In this document: positions 1-8,363 of the stretch, in pieces
Numbering within the stretch: the stretch's first letter is position 1
How the letters are laid out: every line of letters begins with the position of its first letter
Notes under the pieces: model-generated
What the model was told of the DNA's origin: nothing
The model's database searches: none
Seen by the model: the letters and a program-made list of their open reading frames with translations, nothing else
Position numbers and translations under genes: made by a program
Source of the DNA: an uncultured Clostridia bacterium
GTDB lineage: Bacteria > Bacillota > Clostridia > Oscillospirales > Ruminococcaceae
Assembly: GCA_944388075.1 (NCBI GenBank)
Contig: CALXHI010000028.1
Coordinates: 124,001-188,000, forward strand
Direction of reading: 5' to 3'
DNA length: 64,000 bases

Positions 1-2106
1 ACGGAGCTTGCCATCAGTGAATCGCAGGAGCGTATGGCGGTGGTGGTCGCCGCGGAGGATGTGGCAGCATTCATGCAGGCTGCCGCACAGGAAAACCTGC
101 TTGCAACGGTCGTTGCCGTTGCCACGGATACCAACCGTCTGCGCATGAACTGGAACGGCAAGACGATTGTCGATTTGTCCAGAGAATTTCTGAATTCCAA
201 CGGTGCGGAAAAGCATACCGATATCGTTGCTGCAACACCGATTGCGCTCTCCGTCACCGCTCGTTATGAGGATACGCCCGAGGGCTGGAAAGACCTGATG
301 AGCGACCTCAACATCTGCTCACAGAAGGGTCTGGTCGAGAAGTTCGACTCGACCATCGGTGCAGGTACTGTCCTCATGCCGTTTGGCGGTGTCTATCAGC
401 TGACGCCGTCGCAGGCAATGGCTGCAAAGATTCCGGTGCTGAGCGGTGAAACCTCGACCTGCTCGATTATGGGCTGGGGCTTCCATCCGACCATCTCCGA
501 ACAATCGCCCTATCACGGTGCCATGATGGCAGTCATTGAATCCGTCGCAAAGGTTGTCGCAGCCGGCGGCTCTTGGCATCAGTGCTGGCTGACCTTCCAG
601 GAATACTTCGAGCGCACCCAGAATAACCCCAAGCGTTGGGGCAAGCCGTTCTCCGCTTTGCTTGGCGCATTCAAAGCGCAGCTCGAGCTGTCTTGCGCCT
701 CAATCGGCGGTAAGGACTCCATGTCCGGCACCTTCGAGGATGTCGATGTTCCGCCGACTTTGGTTTCGTTTGCCGTATCGGTTGCTGATTCCAATCGTGT
801 GATTTCCACCGAATTTAAGTCTGCCGGGAACACGGTCATCCGGATTGCTCCGCAGTATGACAGCAACCGTCTGCCCGATTGGGACAGCGTACGAGCCTGC
901 TTCGATGCAGTCGAGCAGCTGATTTCCGAGGGTCGAGCCAATGCCATCTGGACGGTCAGCACAGGCGGTGTTGCCGAGGGTATCGCCAAAATGGCATTCG
1001 GCAACCACATCGGCTTTGAGTTCACCAAACAGCTGCCCGATAAGGTCTTGTTTACGCCCTGCGTCGGTTCATTCCTCATCGAGCTGAACGGCACTGCCAA
1101 GGACGGCGAGGAGGTCATCGGCCGTACGACCGAAGGCTACATGATTTACAGCGATGTCTATACCATCAATCTCGAAACCCTGCAAAAAGCATGGGAAGGC
1201 AAGCTCGAATCGGTATTTCCCTGCCGCATTAAAACAGACCTTGCCGCCATTACGCCTTACAGCTTTTCCGCAGAACGCCGTGTAATGCCGAGCATCAAGG
1301 TTGCAAAGCCTCGTGTGCTGATTCCGGTATTCCCCGGCACGAACTGCGAATATGATACCGCAAGAGCCTTTGCCCGTGCCGGTGCAAAGCCGGAAATCCT
1401 CGTCATCCGCAACCTCAGTGCACAGGATATCGAGGAGTCCGTACAGGCAGCCGTGAAAGCCATCCGCAATGCACAGATTGTCATGCTGCCCGGCGGCTTC
1501 TCCGGCGGTGACGAGCCGGACGGCTCCGGCAAGTTCATTACCGCATTCTTCCGCAATCCGCAGGTGACAGAGGAAATCCATACCCTGCTGAAAAATCGTG
1601 ACGGTCTGATGCTCGGTATCTGCAACGGCTTCCAGGCATTGATTAAGCTCGGCCTTGTCCCCTACGGCGAAATCACCGAAATGTGTGACAATTCCCCGAC
1701 CTTGACCTTCAATACCATCGCCCGCCACCAGAGCATGATGGTTACGACTCGCATTGCTTCCAACAAATCGCCTTGGCTGCAAAGCAGTCAGGTTAGCGAT
1801 CTGCATACCGTTGCCATTTCCCATGGTGAAGGTCGTTTCATCGCCTCCGAATCGCTGATTCAGCGCATGGCAAACAACGGTCAGATTGCAACGCAGTATG
1901 TCGACCTAAACGGCACACCGACCATGGATATTCGCTTCAACCCGAACGGCTCGATTGATGCCATCGAGGGTATTACCTCGCCGGACGGCAGAGTCCTCGG
2001 CAAGATGGGACACAGCGAGCGTATCGGCAACCAAGTCTGCAAGAATGTTCCCGGCGTGAAGGACCAGATGATTTTTGAAAACGGCGTACGCTACTTCGCC
2101 GATTGA
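1..2106 (+). CDS. purL: Phosphoribosylformylglycinamidine synthase, C-terminal part
   Basis: Makes formylglycinamidine ribonucleotide from FGAR, glutamine and ATP in purine synthesis (cytoplasm). The frame is open to the left edge, so only the last 701 residues are seen and the true start lies outside. The first ~430 residues are the second AIR-synthase-like half. From about residue 436 a class I glutamine amidotransferase domain follows, with a PGTNCE motif, the nucleophilic Cys in GICNGFQ (about residue 541) and the His/Glu pair in ISHGEGRF. Synthetase and amidotransferase are therefore fused in one chain, as in the large PurL form, and no separate purQ is needed. It is followed 111 nt later by the ParB-like/BMP protein gene. 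Confidence 0.96.
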   Translation, partial: TELAISESQERMAVVVAAEDVAAFMQAAAQENLLATVVAVATDTNRLRMNWNGKTIVDLSREFLNSNGAEKHTDIVAATPIALSVTARYEDTPEGWKDLMSDLNICSQKGLVEKFDSTIGAGTVLMPFGGVYQLTPSQAMAAKIPVLSGETSTCSIMGWGFHPTISEQSPYHGAMMAVIESVAKVVAAGGSWHQCWLTFQEYFERTQNNPKRWGKPFSALLGAFKAQLELSCASIGGKDSMSGTFEDVDVPPTLVSFAVSVADSNRVISTEFKSAGNTVIRIAPQYDSNRLPDWDSVRACFDAVEQLISEGRANAIWTVSTGGVAEGIAKMAFGNHIGFEFTKQLPDKVLFTPCVGSFLIELNGTAKDGEEVIGRTTEGYMIYSDVYTINLETLQKAWEGKLESVFPCRIKTDLAAITPYSFSAERRVMPSIKVAKPRVLIPVFPGTNCEYDTARAFARAGAKPEILVIRNLSAQDIEESVQAAVKAIRNAQIVMLPGGFSGGDEPDGSGKFITAFFRNPQVTEEIHTLLKNRDGLMLGICNGFQALIKLGLVPYGEITEMCDNSPTLTFNTIARHQSMMVTTRIASNKSPWLQSSQVSDLHTVAISHGEGRFIASESLIQRMANNGQIATQYVDLNGTPTMDIRFNPNGSIDAIEGITSPDGRVLGKMGHSERIGNQVCKNVPGVKDQMIFENGVRYFAD

Positions 2107-2217
2107 TTCCCACCAACAATTCGGAACACCGTCACTATCCGCCCATCCGTCTTGCGAAGGGTGGCGGTTTTCTGCATATCAGGCTGTTCGCATGACCGCA
2201 GAAAGTGAGGATTGCAC

Positions 2218-4152
2218 ATGGCATATCAGGATTACGTCAAAGCACAGAAGCTGGCAGAAAAACGCTATCGTCAGGCCATTTCCAAGGGCTTTTACCCCTA
2301 CCTGCCGGTACTCGAGGATTTGCTGCGGAAAGATCGAGAGGACGGCAGAGTACCGCTCGGAACGGTCGAGATTCCGATTGCACTCATCGCCGGTACGGCA
2401 TCGGCAGAGCGCACCGTTGCATTCGCCTCGAACTTCATGCCGTTGCTCGACTATGATACCGAATTCGGCAGCAAGTGGTCTGCACTCTGCGATTCGGTAC
2501 GGGAACAGGGCGTGAATGACCCGATTCAGGTCTATGAGTATATGCAGCGGTTCTATGTGGTCGAGGGCAACAAGCGTGTCAGCGTCTCGAAATTTTTCGG
2601 TGCCGTCAGCATCGACGCGCAGGTCACACGTATTCTCCCCAAAGAACAGGATACCACCGAATACTATGTCTACGAGGAATTCCTCGACTTTTATCGTGTT
2701 GCAGGCATTTATGAAATCCAAATGAGTGAACGAGGCGGATTCCCCCGTCTGCTGCGTGCGATTCCGTCCTTCGATGAGAAAACCGGAAAGCCTTGTGCAT
2801 GGTCGGAGGATTTGCGTAAGTATGTACGGTTTTTGTATTCGGTGTTCGAGTCCTACTACCGTTCCAAGAACGGCACCCGCCTGCCCATCACGATTGGCGA
2901 TGCGTTTTTGCATTTCCTCGAAATCTACGGATTTGCGCAACTGCAGTCGCTGTCCTCTGCGGAGCTGCATCGCCGCATCGAGCGTGTTTGGGGCGAATTC
3001 CGTGTACTGGCAGAGGACAACCCCACCTCCCATATCCTCAACCCGACCGAGGGCAGCCGTAAGGTTTCTCTGACAAAAATGCTGCCGATTGGCAATTCTG
3101 TCCTCAAGATCGTATTTCTCTATGCCAAAGATCCGCAGGTGTCGAGCTGGTCGTATAACCACGAAATCGGCAGACGCTATATCGAGGACGCATTCGGCGA
3201 CGATATCTCCACAACCGCATTCATCGCCGATGAGAACAATGCCGAGGAGATTATCACGAAAGCCATTGCCGATGGCTATCGGGTGATTTTCACAACCTCG
3301 CCGATTTTCCATGCGGTCAGTATGCGCATGGCGGTTGCCAACCCGGAAGTCATCCTCATCAACTGCTCGATGAACACCGCCTACCGGCAGCTGCGCACCT
3401 ACTATCTGCGCATCTACGAGGCAAAATTCCTGACCGGCATCATAGCCGGATCGATGACTGAGCATGAACGCATCGGCTATATTGCCGACTATCCGGTTCT
3501 AGGTACGCCCGCCTCGGTCAACGCCTTCGCATTGGGTGTCAAGATGGTCAACCCAAGAGCCATGGTCTATCTGGACTGGTCGACCTTGAAAGACCATAAC
3601 CCCTACGCCTACTTCCGTACGAAGGAAATCGACCTCATCTCCAATCGGGATATCAATGCCCCGCTCGCAGAAGATATGGATTTCGGACTTTATGGCTTGT
3701 ACGATAACCGCTCGTTCCGGCTTGCCGCACCGATTTGGAATTGGGGACGGCTCTATGAGGAACTGGTCAACTCCGTGCTGATCGGCGCATGGAAAAACGA
3801 TGCCAATGACGACAGTACCCATGCCCTCAACTACTACTGGGGTATGTCTGCCGGTGCCATTGATGTGGCATATTCCAGCCGTCTGCCGAGCGGTACGGTG
3901 CGTCTGGTACGCCTCTTACAAGATCAGATCTGCAAGGGCAGTTTCCACCCCTTCACCGGTCTTCTGCTCTCGCAGGACGGCACTTGCATCGCCGAACCGG
4001 ATGCCATGCTCTCTCCGCAGCAGATCATTCAAGCGGATTGGCTGCTTGACAACATTGTCGGACGGATTCCGGACACCTCCGAACTGGTCGAGAGCTGTCA
4101 GAGCTTCGTTTCACAGCACGGGCTGCATGAAATCGGAACGAAAGGACTATGA
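2218..4152 (+). CDS. ParB-like / BMP-family fusion protein, no signal peptide
   Basis: A 644-residue protein. The ATG at 2218 is preferred over an in-frame TTG at 2212 because GTGAGG lies just upstream. Residues ~45-137 resemble a ParB/sulfiredoxin-type fold, with a VEGNKRVSVSKFFG stretch typical of it. Residues ~296-630 resemble the BMP (PnrA-like) nucleoside-binding periplasmic fold. The N-terminus has no signal peptide or lipobox, so the BMP module is probably cytosolic and not an ABC-transporter lipoprotein. It lies downstream of purL and overlaps the next gene by four bases (ATGA), which implies translational coupling. A nucleoside or purine-sensing role is an inference from fold and neighbour; no activity is assigned. 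Confidence 0.75.
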   Translation: MAYQDYVKAQKLAEKRYRQAISKGFYPYLPVLEDLLRKDREDGRVPLGTVEIPIALIAGTASAERTVAFASNFMPLLDYDTEFGSKWSALCDSVREQGVNDPIQVYEYMQRFYVVEGNKRVSVSKFFGAVSIDAQVTRILPKEQDTTEYYVYEEFLDFYRVAGIYEIQMSERGGFPRLLRAIPSFDEKTGKPCAWSEDLRKYVRFLYSVFESYYRSKNGTRLPITIGDAFLHFLEIYGFAQLQSLSSAELHRRIERVWGEFRVLAEDNPTSHILNPTEGSRKVSLTKMLPIGNSVLKIVFLYAKDPQVSSWSYNHEIGRRYIEDAFGDDISTTAFIADENNAEEIITKAIADGYRVIFTTSPIFHAVSMRMAVANPEVILINCSMNTAYRQLRTYYLRIYEAKFLTGIIAGSMTEHERIGYIADYPVLGTPASVNAFALGVKMVNPRAMVYLDWSTLKDHNPYAYFRTKEIDLISNRDINAPLAEDMDFGLYGLYDNRSFRLAAPIWNWGRLYEELVNSVLIGAWKNDANDDSTHALNYYWGMSAGAIDVAYSSRLPSGTVRLVRLLQDQICKGSFHPFTGLLLSQDGTCIAEPDAMLSPQQIIQADWLLDNIVGRIPDTSELVESCQSFVSQHGLHEIGTKGL

Positions 4153-4796
4153 ACTGCCCCATGAACATTTTGGCCATGTCGGATACGGAATCCAAAGCCC
4201 TATGGGATTACTATCAGCCGGGAATGCTGCGGGGCATTGACTTGATCATCTCCTGTGGCGATTTGTCCCCGCATTATCTATCCTTTCTCGAAACCTTTTC
4301 CAATGTGCCGCTGCTCTATGTCCACGGCAACCATGACGAAAAATACAGCCAAATCCCGCCGGACGGCTGCTTCTGCATTGAGGATAGAATCTATGTGCAT
4401 AATGGCATTCGGATACTCGGACTGGGCGGCTGTATGCGCTATCGCCACGGCGCACATCAGTATACCGAAAAAGAAATGCAAAAGCGCATTCGCAAGCTCT
4501 GGTTTCAACTGCGGCGATACGGCGGCTTTGATATTCTGGTCACGCATGCGCCGATTCAATCCTTTCATGACGGCGATGATGCCTGTCACATGGGCTTTGC
4601 GGCGTTCGGGGAACTGCTGATGCAATATCGTCCCAAATACCACCTGCACGGCCATGTTCACATGAACTACGGCTACAAAACCCCTCGCGTGAGTCTCTTC
4701 GAGGACACCATTGTCATCAATGCCTATCGTACCTTCCAGTTTGAATATGACGATCCCACCTTGCGAGAAAAGGCGGAACAGGAATCCAAGCGATAA
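4149..4796 (+). CDS. Metallophosphoesterase family protein
   Basis: A 215-residue calcineurin-like phosphoesterase. Metal-site motifs are visible: SDTES near the N-terminus, SCGDLS, GNHDE, VTHAP and HGHVH near the C-terminus. The first motif is normally DxH; here the His position is Glu, which may alter the metal site. The start overlaps the previous stop (ATGA at 4149-4152); an in-frame ATG at 4161 is an alternative. It is co-transcribed with the BMP fusion gene. The substrate is unknown; a nucleotide or phosphodiester would fit the purine context but is speculative. Confidence 0.8.
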   Translation: MNCPMNILAMSDTESKALWDYYQPGMLRGIDLIISCGDLSPHYLSFLETFSNVPLLYVHGNHDEKYSQIPPDGCFCIEDRIYVHNGIRILGLGGCMRYRHGAHQYTEKEMQKRIRKLWFQLRRYGGFDILVTHAPIQSFHDGDDACHMGFAAFGELLMQYRPKYHLHGHVHMNYGYKTPRVSLFEDTIVINAYRTFQFEYDDPTLREKAEQESKR

Positions 4797-4802
4797 CAAA
4801 TC

Positions 4803-4829
4803 CCCTTCGCAGTGCAATGCTCCGAAGGG
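4803..4829 (+). terminator. Weak hairpin after the metallophosphoesterase gene
   Basis: CCCCTTCG pairs with CGAAGGG seven bases after the stop codon. No clear T-tract follows, so termination here is uncertain. Confidence 0.35.
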
Positions 4830-4930
4830 AGGTATCCTTGGCATATTGTCATTTTGCAGAAAATGGAACGATATGATCCGGCAGAATACAGACACCTTTG
4901 ACAAAAATGCCATTTCTGCGAAAAATCCAC

Positions 4931-4959
4931 TTGACAACGACGGCTATATATGCTAGAAT
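4931..4959 (+). promoter_or_regulatory. Sigma-A promoter of the feo operon
   Basis: TTGACA at 4931-4936, a 17-nt spacer ending in TGC (extended -10), and TAGAAT at 4954-4959. Transcription should start near 4966, inside the first palindromic operator. Confidence 0.85.
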
Positions 4960-4966
4960 ATATGTA

Positions 4967-4982
4967 GTTAGCAATGGCTAAC
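4967..4982. promoter_or_regulatory. Palindromic operator 1 upstream of feoA
   Basis: GTTAGC-AATG-GCTAAC, placed at the predicted +1 of the feo promoter, which suits a repressor. The arms resemble the GTTAG/CTAAC core of DtxR/IdeR-type iron boxes. The regulator identity is inferred and none is encoded in this window. Confidence 0.75.
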
Positions 4983-5000
4983 AATTTTCAAAGCCCGTGA

Positions 5001-5016
5001 GTTAGCCATAGCAAAC
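5001..5016. promoter_or_regulatory. Degenerate second operator upstream of feoA
   Basis: GTTAGC-CATA-GCAAAC, one arm base different from operator 1, 34 bp downstream of it in the feoA leader. It may bind a second dimer or act within the mRNA leader. Confidence 0.45.
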
Positions 5017-5043
5017 CGATGGATGGATGAAAGGAGTGGTCGT

Positions 5044-5256
5044 ATGACATTGCGAGATGCCCTCGAAGGGAAAACCTATACCATTCAGGCGCTCAATACG
5101 GACGATGCAGAAATGGATGCGTTTCTGTTCACGCTCGGCGCATACAGCGGAGAAACCATTACCGTTGTGCGGCAGATGAAGAACGGCTGCGTCATTTCCA
5201 TCAAAGACGGCAGATACAACATCGACAAGGCATTGGCAAACGCCATTGTCATCTAA
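5044..5256 (+). CDS. feoA: FeoA-type SH3-like protein of ferrous iron transport
   Basis: A 70-residue cytoplasmic protein of the FeoA family, which assists FeoB in Fe(II) uptake. The start is the ATG at 5044 preceded by AAAGGAG; an in-frame ATG at 5023 lies upstream of that ribosome binding site. The LGAYSGETITVVRQMKNG stretch is typical of the small beta-barrel fold. It is the first gene of the iron operon, behind the operator-controlled promoter, and is followed by a hairpin terminator before feoB. Confidence 0.9.
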   Translation: MTLRDALEGKTYTIQALNTDDAEMDAFLFTLGAYSGETITVVRQMKNGCVISIKDGRYNIDKALANAIVI

Positions 5257-5265
5257 GCGAAAAAG

Positions 5266-5293
5266 AAAAAAGCAGATGAGAATCTGCTTTTTT
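5266..5293 (+). terminator. Intrinsic terminator between feoA and feoB
   Basis: AAAAAAGCAGAT pairs perfectly with ATCTGCTTTTTT around a GAGA loop. Partial termination here would set the feoA:feoB ratio. Confidence 0.85.
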
Positions 5294-5304
5294 CAAGGCA
5301 CACA

Positions 5305-5320
5305 GTTAGCGTACGCTAAC
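5305..5320. promoter_or_regulatory. Palindromic operator 2 between feoA and feoB
   Basis: GTTAGCGTACGCTAAC, a perfect 16-bp palindrome with the same arms as operator 1, 33 bp before the feoB start. No good promoter is visible; a TACGCT inside the palindrome could be a weak -10. It may control an internal promoter or act on read-through transcription. Confidence 0.7.
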
Positions 5321-5352
5321 ACAAAATGGAGTGAGAAACAGGAGGAAACACC

Positions 5353-7341
5353 ATGAGAATTGCATTGGCAGGTAATCCCAATTCGGGTAAGACGACGATG
5401 TTCAATGCCCTGACCGGCAGCCATGAACGGGTCGGCAACTGGGCAGGCGTCACCGTTGACAAAAAGGAACAGCCGATGAAACGGGCATATGGCAAGGAGT
5501 TGATTGCGGTTGACTTACCCGGCGCATATTCCATGTCGCCATTCACGAGCGAGGAAAGTATCACCAGCCATTATGTCAAGCAGGAACAACCCGATGCGAT
5601 CATCAACATTGTCGATGCGTCTAATCTGAGCCGCAGTCTGTTCTTTACCACACAACTGCTCGAATTGGGAATTCCGGTTGTTGTCGCCCTCAATAAGAGC
5701 GATATCAACGAGAAAAAAGAAACCCAAATCGATGTAGAACAACTTTCGGTGAAACTCGGCTGTCCGGTCATCCAAACGGTTTCCACCACGAATGACGGAC
5801 TCAAGCAAGTCGTTGCCGCAGCGATTGCTGCAGCCGGTACGGTACAGTCTGCCCCCTATCGTCAGGGCGATATTGACCTGACCGACAAAACCGCTGTCGA
5901 AACTGCGGATCGAAACCGGTTCGCCTTTGTCAATGCCATCGTCAGCGAGGTCGAAACCCGAAAGGTTCTGACACGGGAACAGAACATCGGTGATAAAATC
6001 GATGCCGTACTGACCAACAAATGGCTCGGCATTCCGATTTTTGCGGTTGTGATGTTTTTGGTATTCCAAATTTCGCAGGTTTGGGTTGGTACGCCGATTG
6101 CCGATTGGATGGTCGGCTGGCTCGAGGTTTTTCAAGGCTGGATCGGCGGTCTGCTGGAGAATGCCAATCCGCTGCTGTCGGCGCTGTTGGTTGATGGTGT
6201 GATTGGCGGCGTGATTGCGGTTATCGGCTTTTTGCCGCTCGTCATGGTCATGTACTTCCTGATCGCCCTGCTTGAGGACTGTGGCTATATGTCTCGCGTT
6301 GCAGTCGTACTGGATCCGATTTTCAAGAAGGTCGGACTATCGGGCAAGTCCGTGATTCCATTCGTCATTACCATCGGCTGTGCCGTACCCGGTATCATGG
6401 CAAGCCGTACCATCAAGAACGAACGGGAACGCAGAGCCACCGCCATGCTGGCACCGTTCATGCCCTGCGGTGCGAAAATTCCCGTCATATCGTTGTTTGC
6501 CGGTGCATTCTTTGAAAATGCCGGCTGGGTCAGTACGGTGATGTATCTCTCGGGCATTGTCCTGATTTTCCTCGGTGCGCTGCTCGTCAACACGATTGCC
6601 GGCTACAAATCCCGCAAGTCCTACTTCATCATAGAATTGCCCGAATACAAGCTGCCGTCCGTTTGGGGTGCATTTCGGTCGATGTGCAGCCGTGGCTGGG
6701 CTTACATCGTCAAGGCTGCAACCATTATTCTGCTCTGCAATACCGCCGTGCAGATCATGCAGAGCTTTACCTGGAATTTCACCGTTGCAGAATCGGCAGA
6801 CAGCTCAATTCTGGCAACGATTGCACAGCCCTTCGCCTATCTCCTTGTGCCGATTGTCGGTGTGGTATCTTGGCAGCTGGCAGCGGCTGCGGTAACCGGT
6901 TTCATCGCAAAAGAAAATGTCGTCGGCACGTTGGCGGTCTGCTTTGTCGGACTGGAAAACCTGATTGATACCGAAGAATTGGCATTGATGGAGGGGGCCG
7001 GCGTAGAGGTTGCCGGTATTCTGGCGATTACCAAAGTTGCCGCACTGGCATATCTGATGTTCAATCTCTACACACCGCCCTGCTTTGCGGCAATCGGTGC
7101 GATGAATGCCGAAATGAAGAGTCGCAAATGGCTCTGGGCAGGCATTGGCTTGCAGCTGGGTGTTGGCTACACGGTCGGCTATCTGGTCTACACGGTCGGC
7201 ACACTCTTGACCGCACCGGCATCGCTTGCCATCGTCCCTGCCATCGCCGGCGGATTGTTTGTGCTGGCATTTGCAGCAGTGATTGCCGGATTGATTCTCA
7301 GCACCAAACGCAAACTGAAAGCGGAATATGCTTTGAACTAA
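5353..7341 (+). CDS. feoB: Ferrous iron transport protein B
   Basis: A 662-residue Fe(II) transporter of the inner membrane. The N-terminal G domain shows GNPNSGKTT (G1, residues 7-15), DLPGAYS (G3) and NKSD (G4, about 114). After a linker, membrane segments begin near residue 220 and include the Gate-type motifs GCAVPGIMASR and PFMPCGAKIPV. The length is normal for a FeoB without a fused FeoA or FeoC. The ATG at 5353 has AGGAGG eight bases upstream. It lies between operators 2 and 3 and between two terminators. Confidence 0.97.
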   Translation: MRIALAGNPNSGKTTMFNALTGSHERVGNWAGVTVDKKEQPMKRAYGKELIAVDLPGAYSMSPFTSEESITSHYVKQEQPDAIINIVDASNLSRSLFFTTQLLELGIPVVVALNKSDINEKKETQIDVEQLSVKLGCPVIQTVSTTNDGLKQVVAAAIAAAGTVQSAPYRQGDIDLTDKTAVETADRNRFAFVNAIVSEVETRKVLTREQNIGDKIDAVLTNKWLGIPIFAVVMFLVFQISQVWVGTPIADWMVGWLEVFQGWIGGLLENANPLLSALLVDGVIGGVIAVIGFLPLVMVMYFLIALLEDCGYMSRVAVVLDPIFKKVGLSGKSVIPFVITIGCAVPGIMASRTIKNERERRATAMLAPFMPCGAKIPVISLFAGAFFENAGWVSTVMYLSGIVLIFLGALLVNTIAGYKSRKSYFIIELPEYKLPSVWGAFRSMCSRGWAYIVKAATIILLCNTAVQIMQSFTWNFTVAESADSSILATIAQPFAYLLVPIVGVVSWQLAAAAVTGFIAKENVVGTLAVCFVGLENLIDTEELALMEGAGVEVAGILAITKVAALAYLMFNLYTPPCFAAIGAMNAEMKSRKWLWAGIGLQLGVGYTVGYLVYTVGTLLTAPASLAIVPAIAGGLFVLAFAAVIAGLILSTKRKLKAEYALN

Positions 7342-7349
7342 CGCACAGC

Positions 7350-7380
7350 AAACAAAGCACATGCAAATGTGCTTTTGTTT
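7350..7380 (+). terminator. Intrinsic terminator after feoB
   Basis: AAACAAAGCACAT pairs with ATGTGCTTTTGTTT around GCAA, nine bases after the feoB stop. Confidence 0.8.
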
Positions 7381-7389
7381 GATATGTCA

Positions 7390-7405
7390 GTTAGCGTATG
7401 CTAAC
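7390..7405. promoter_or_regulatory. Palindromic operator 3 upstream of the DUF2325 gene
   Basis: GTTAGCGTATGCTAAC, differing from operator 2 by one base. TATGCT (7397-7402) within it, with TTGTTT sixteen bases upstream, could be a weak promoter covered by the repressor. Confidence 0.7.
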
Positions 7406-7423
7406 TCAAAAGGAGAGGATACT

Positions 7424-7699
7424 ATGAGTGTTGTCATTGTCGGTGGAAACGAGTGTATGACACGGCAATACAAGGACTTGTGCAGCCGTTATTGCTGCAA
7501 AGCAAAAGTATATCCCAAAATGGAAAACGGACTGAAACATATCGGTACACCGGACTTGCTGGTGCTGTTTACGAACACGGTTTCGCATAAGATGATTCAC
7601 TGCGCCCTGCGAGATACCGCAGCCCAAACAAAGGTTGTACGCTCTCACAGCAGTTCCATGGCTGCATTGCGGCAAATCTTGGAAATCCATGCAACATAG
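7424..7699 (+). CDS. DUF2325 family protein of the feo operon
   Basis: A 91-residue protein starting SVVIVGGNECMTRQY, the N-terminal signature of DUF2325. It carries Cys residues in NECM and in the SRYCC stretch that could bind metal. The ATG at 7424 follows AAAGGAGAGG. It sits behind operator 3 and just upstream of the DUF3793 gene, so it is probably iron-regulated. The function is unknown; association with iron uptake or handling is inferred from position only. Confidence 0.8.
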   Translation: MSVVIVGGNECMTRQYKDLCSRYCCKAKVYPKMENGLKHIGTPDLLVLFTNTVSHKMIHCALRDTAAQTKVVRSHSSSMAALRQILEIHAT

Positions 7700-7707
7700 G
7701 GAGGAAT

Positions 7708-8277
7708 ATGATGTCGGAAGCGATAATGATTCGCCACTGTGCACCCACATTGGCAGCGATGAAAACCGGCAGCCTGTTTTCGTGCAGCTATGCAACAGCT
7801 GCCGAAATGCAAAGTGCCCTACGATACTGGAATCGCCGCATGAAGCAGAAAGGCTTGCGGATGATACCGCTTCGATTTCGCAATGGCCGTGCTTTGATAT
7901 ATGTGTACCGTCCGCAGCAGCTGTCACAGGATTTGCAGCAGGATAGCGCATGCCGGTTGCTGACAGAGCGAGGCTATCCGGTACAGGCACCGGAACGCTG
8001 CATCACGAAGCTGATTCGCCGCATTGCGGTTTGCAAAGAATTTCCACATGAAATCGGATTGTTTCTCGGATATCCGCCGGAAGATGTTTGCGGTTTTATC
8101 GAGCAGCGCACCGACTGCAAATGTATCGGCTGTTGGAAGGTCTATGGGGATGCGGCGGCTGCCCTGCGGACATTTGCCAAATATCAGAAATGTACCACCG
8201 TGTACTGCGCACAATATGCCATGGGAAAACCCTTAGAACGGATGATGCTCTCACAGCCAACCGTCAAACAGCAGTAA
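7708..8277 (+). CDS. DUF3793 family protein of the feo operon
   Basis: A 189-residue protein. The conserved block is FPHEIGLFLGYPPEDVCGFI, then CIGCWKVYGD and FAKYQKCT, characteristic of DUF3793 proteins of gut Clostridia. It is Cys-rich (including KCIGCW) and has no signal peptide or clear membrane span. GGGAGG lies upstream of ATGs at 7708 and 7711, and either could start. It is the last gene of the feo transcript, followed by a terminator. It may bind metal, heme or a flavin; none of these is shown by the sequence. Confidence 0.75.
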   Translation: MMSEAIMIRHCAPTLAAMKTGSLFSCSYATAAEMQSALRYWNRRMKQKGLRMIPLRFRNGRALIYVYRPQQLSQDLQQDSACRLLTERGYPVQAPERCITKLIRRIAVCKEFPHEIGLFLGYPPEDVCGFIEQRTDCKCIGCWKVYGDAAAALRTFAKYQKCTTVYCAQYAMGKPLERMMLSQPTVKQQ

Positions 8278-8293
8278 AACCGCATAAAAACAG

Positions 8294-8322
8294 AAAGCAC
8301 CTTGAGTCATTCGAGGTGCTTT
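8294..8322 (+). terminator. Intrinsic terminator of the feo operon
   Basis: AAAGCACCT pairs with AGGTGCTTT, followed by a short T-tract, 16 bases after the DUF3793 stop. Confidence 0.75.
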
Positions 8323-8363
8323 TCCGCCGCATATCTGCAAGCGGATCGTTTGTTCATATTGCC

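Noticed and set aside
2179..3465. Long antisense open frame opposite the BMP fusion gene (428 codons)
   Set aside because: It has no ribosome site or recognisable domain, and the plus-strand protein is clear. Similar antisense frames lie opposite glgB, glgC, glgA and ricT.
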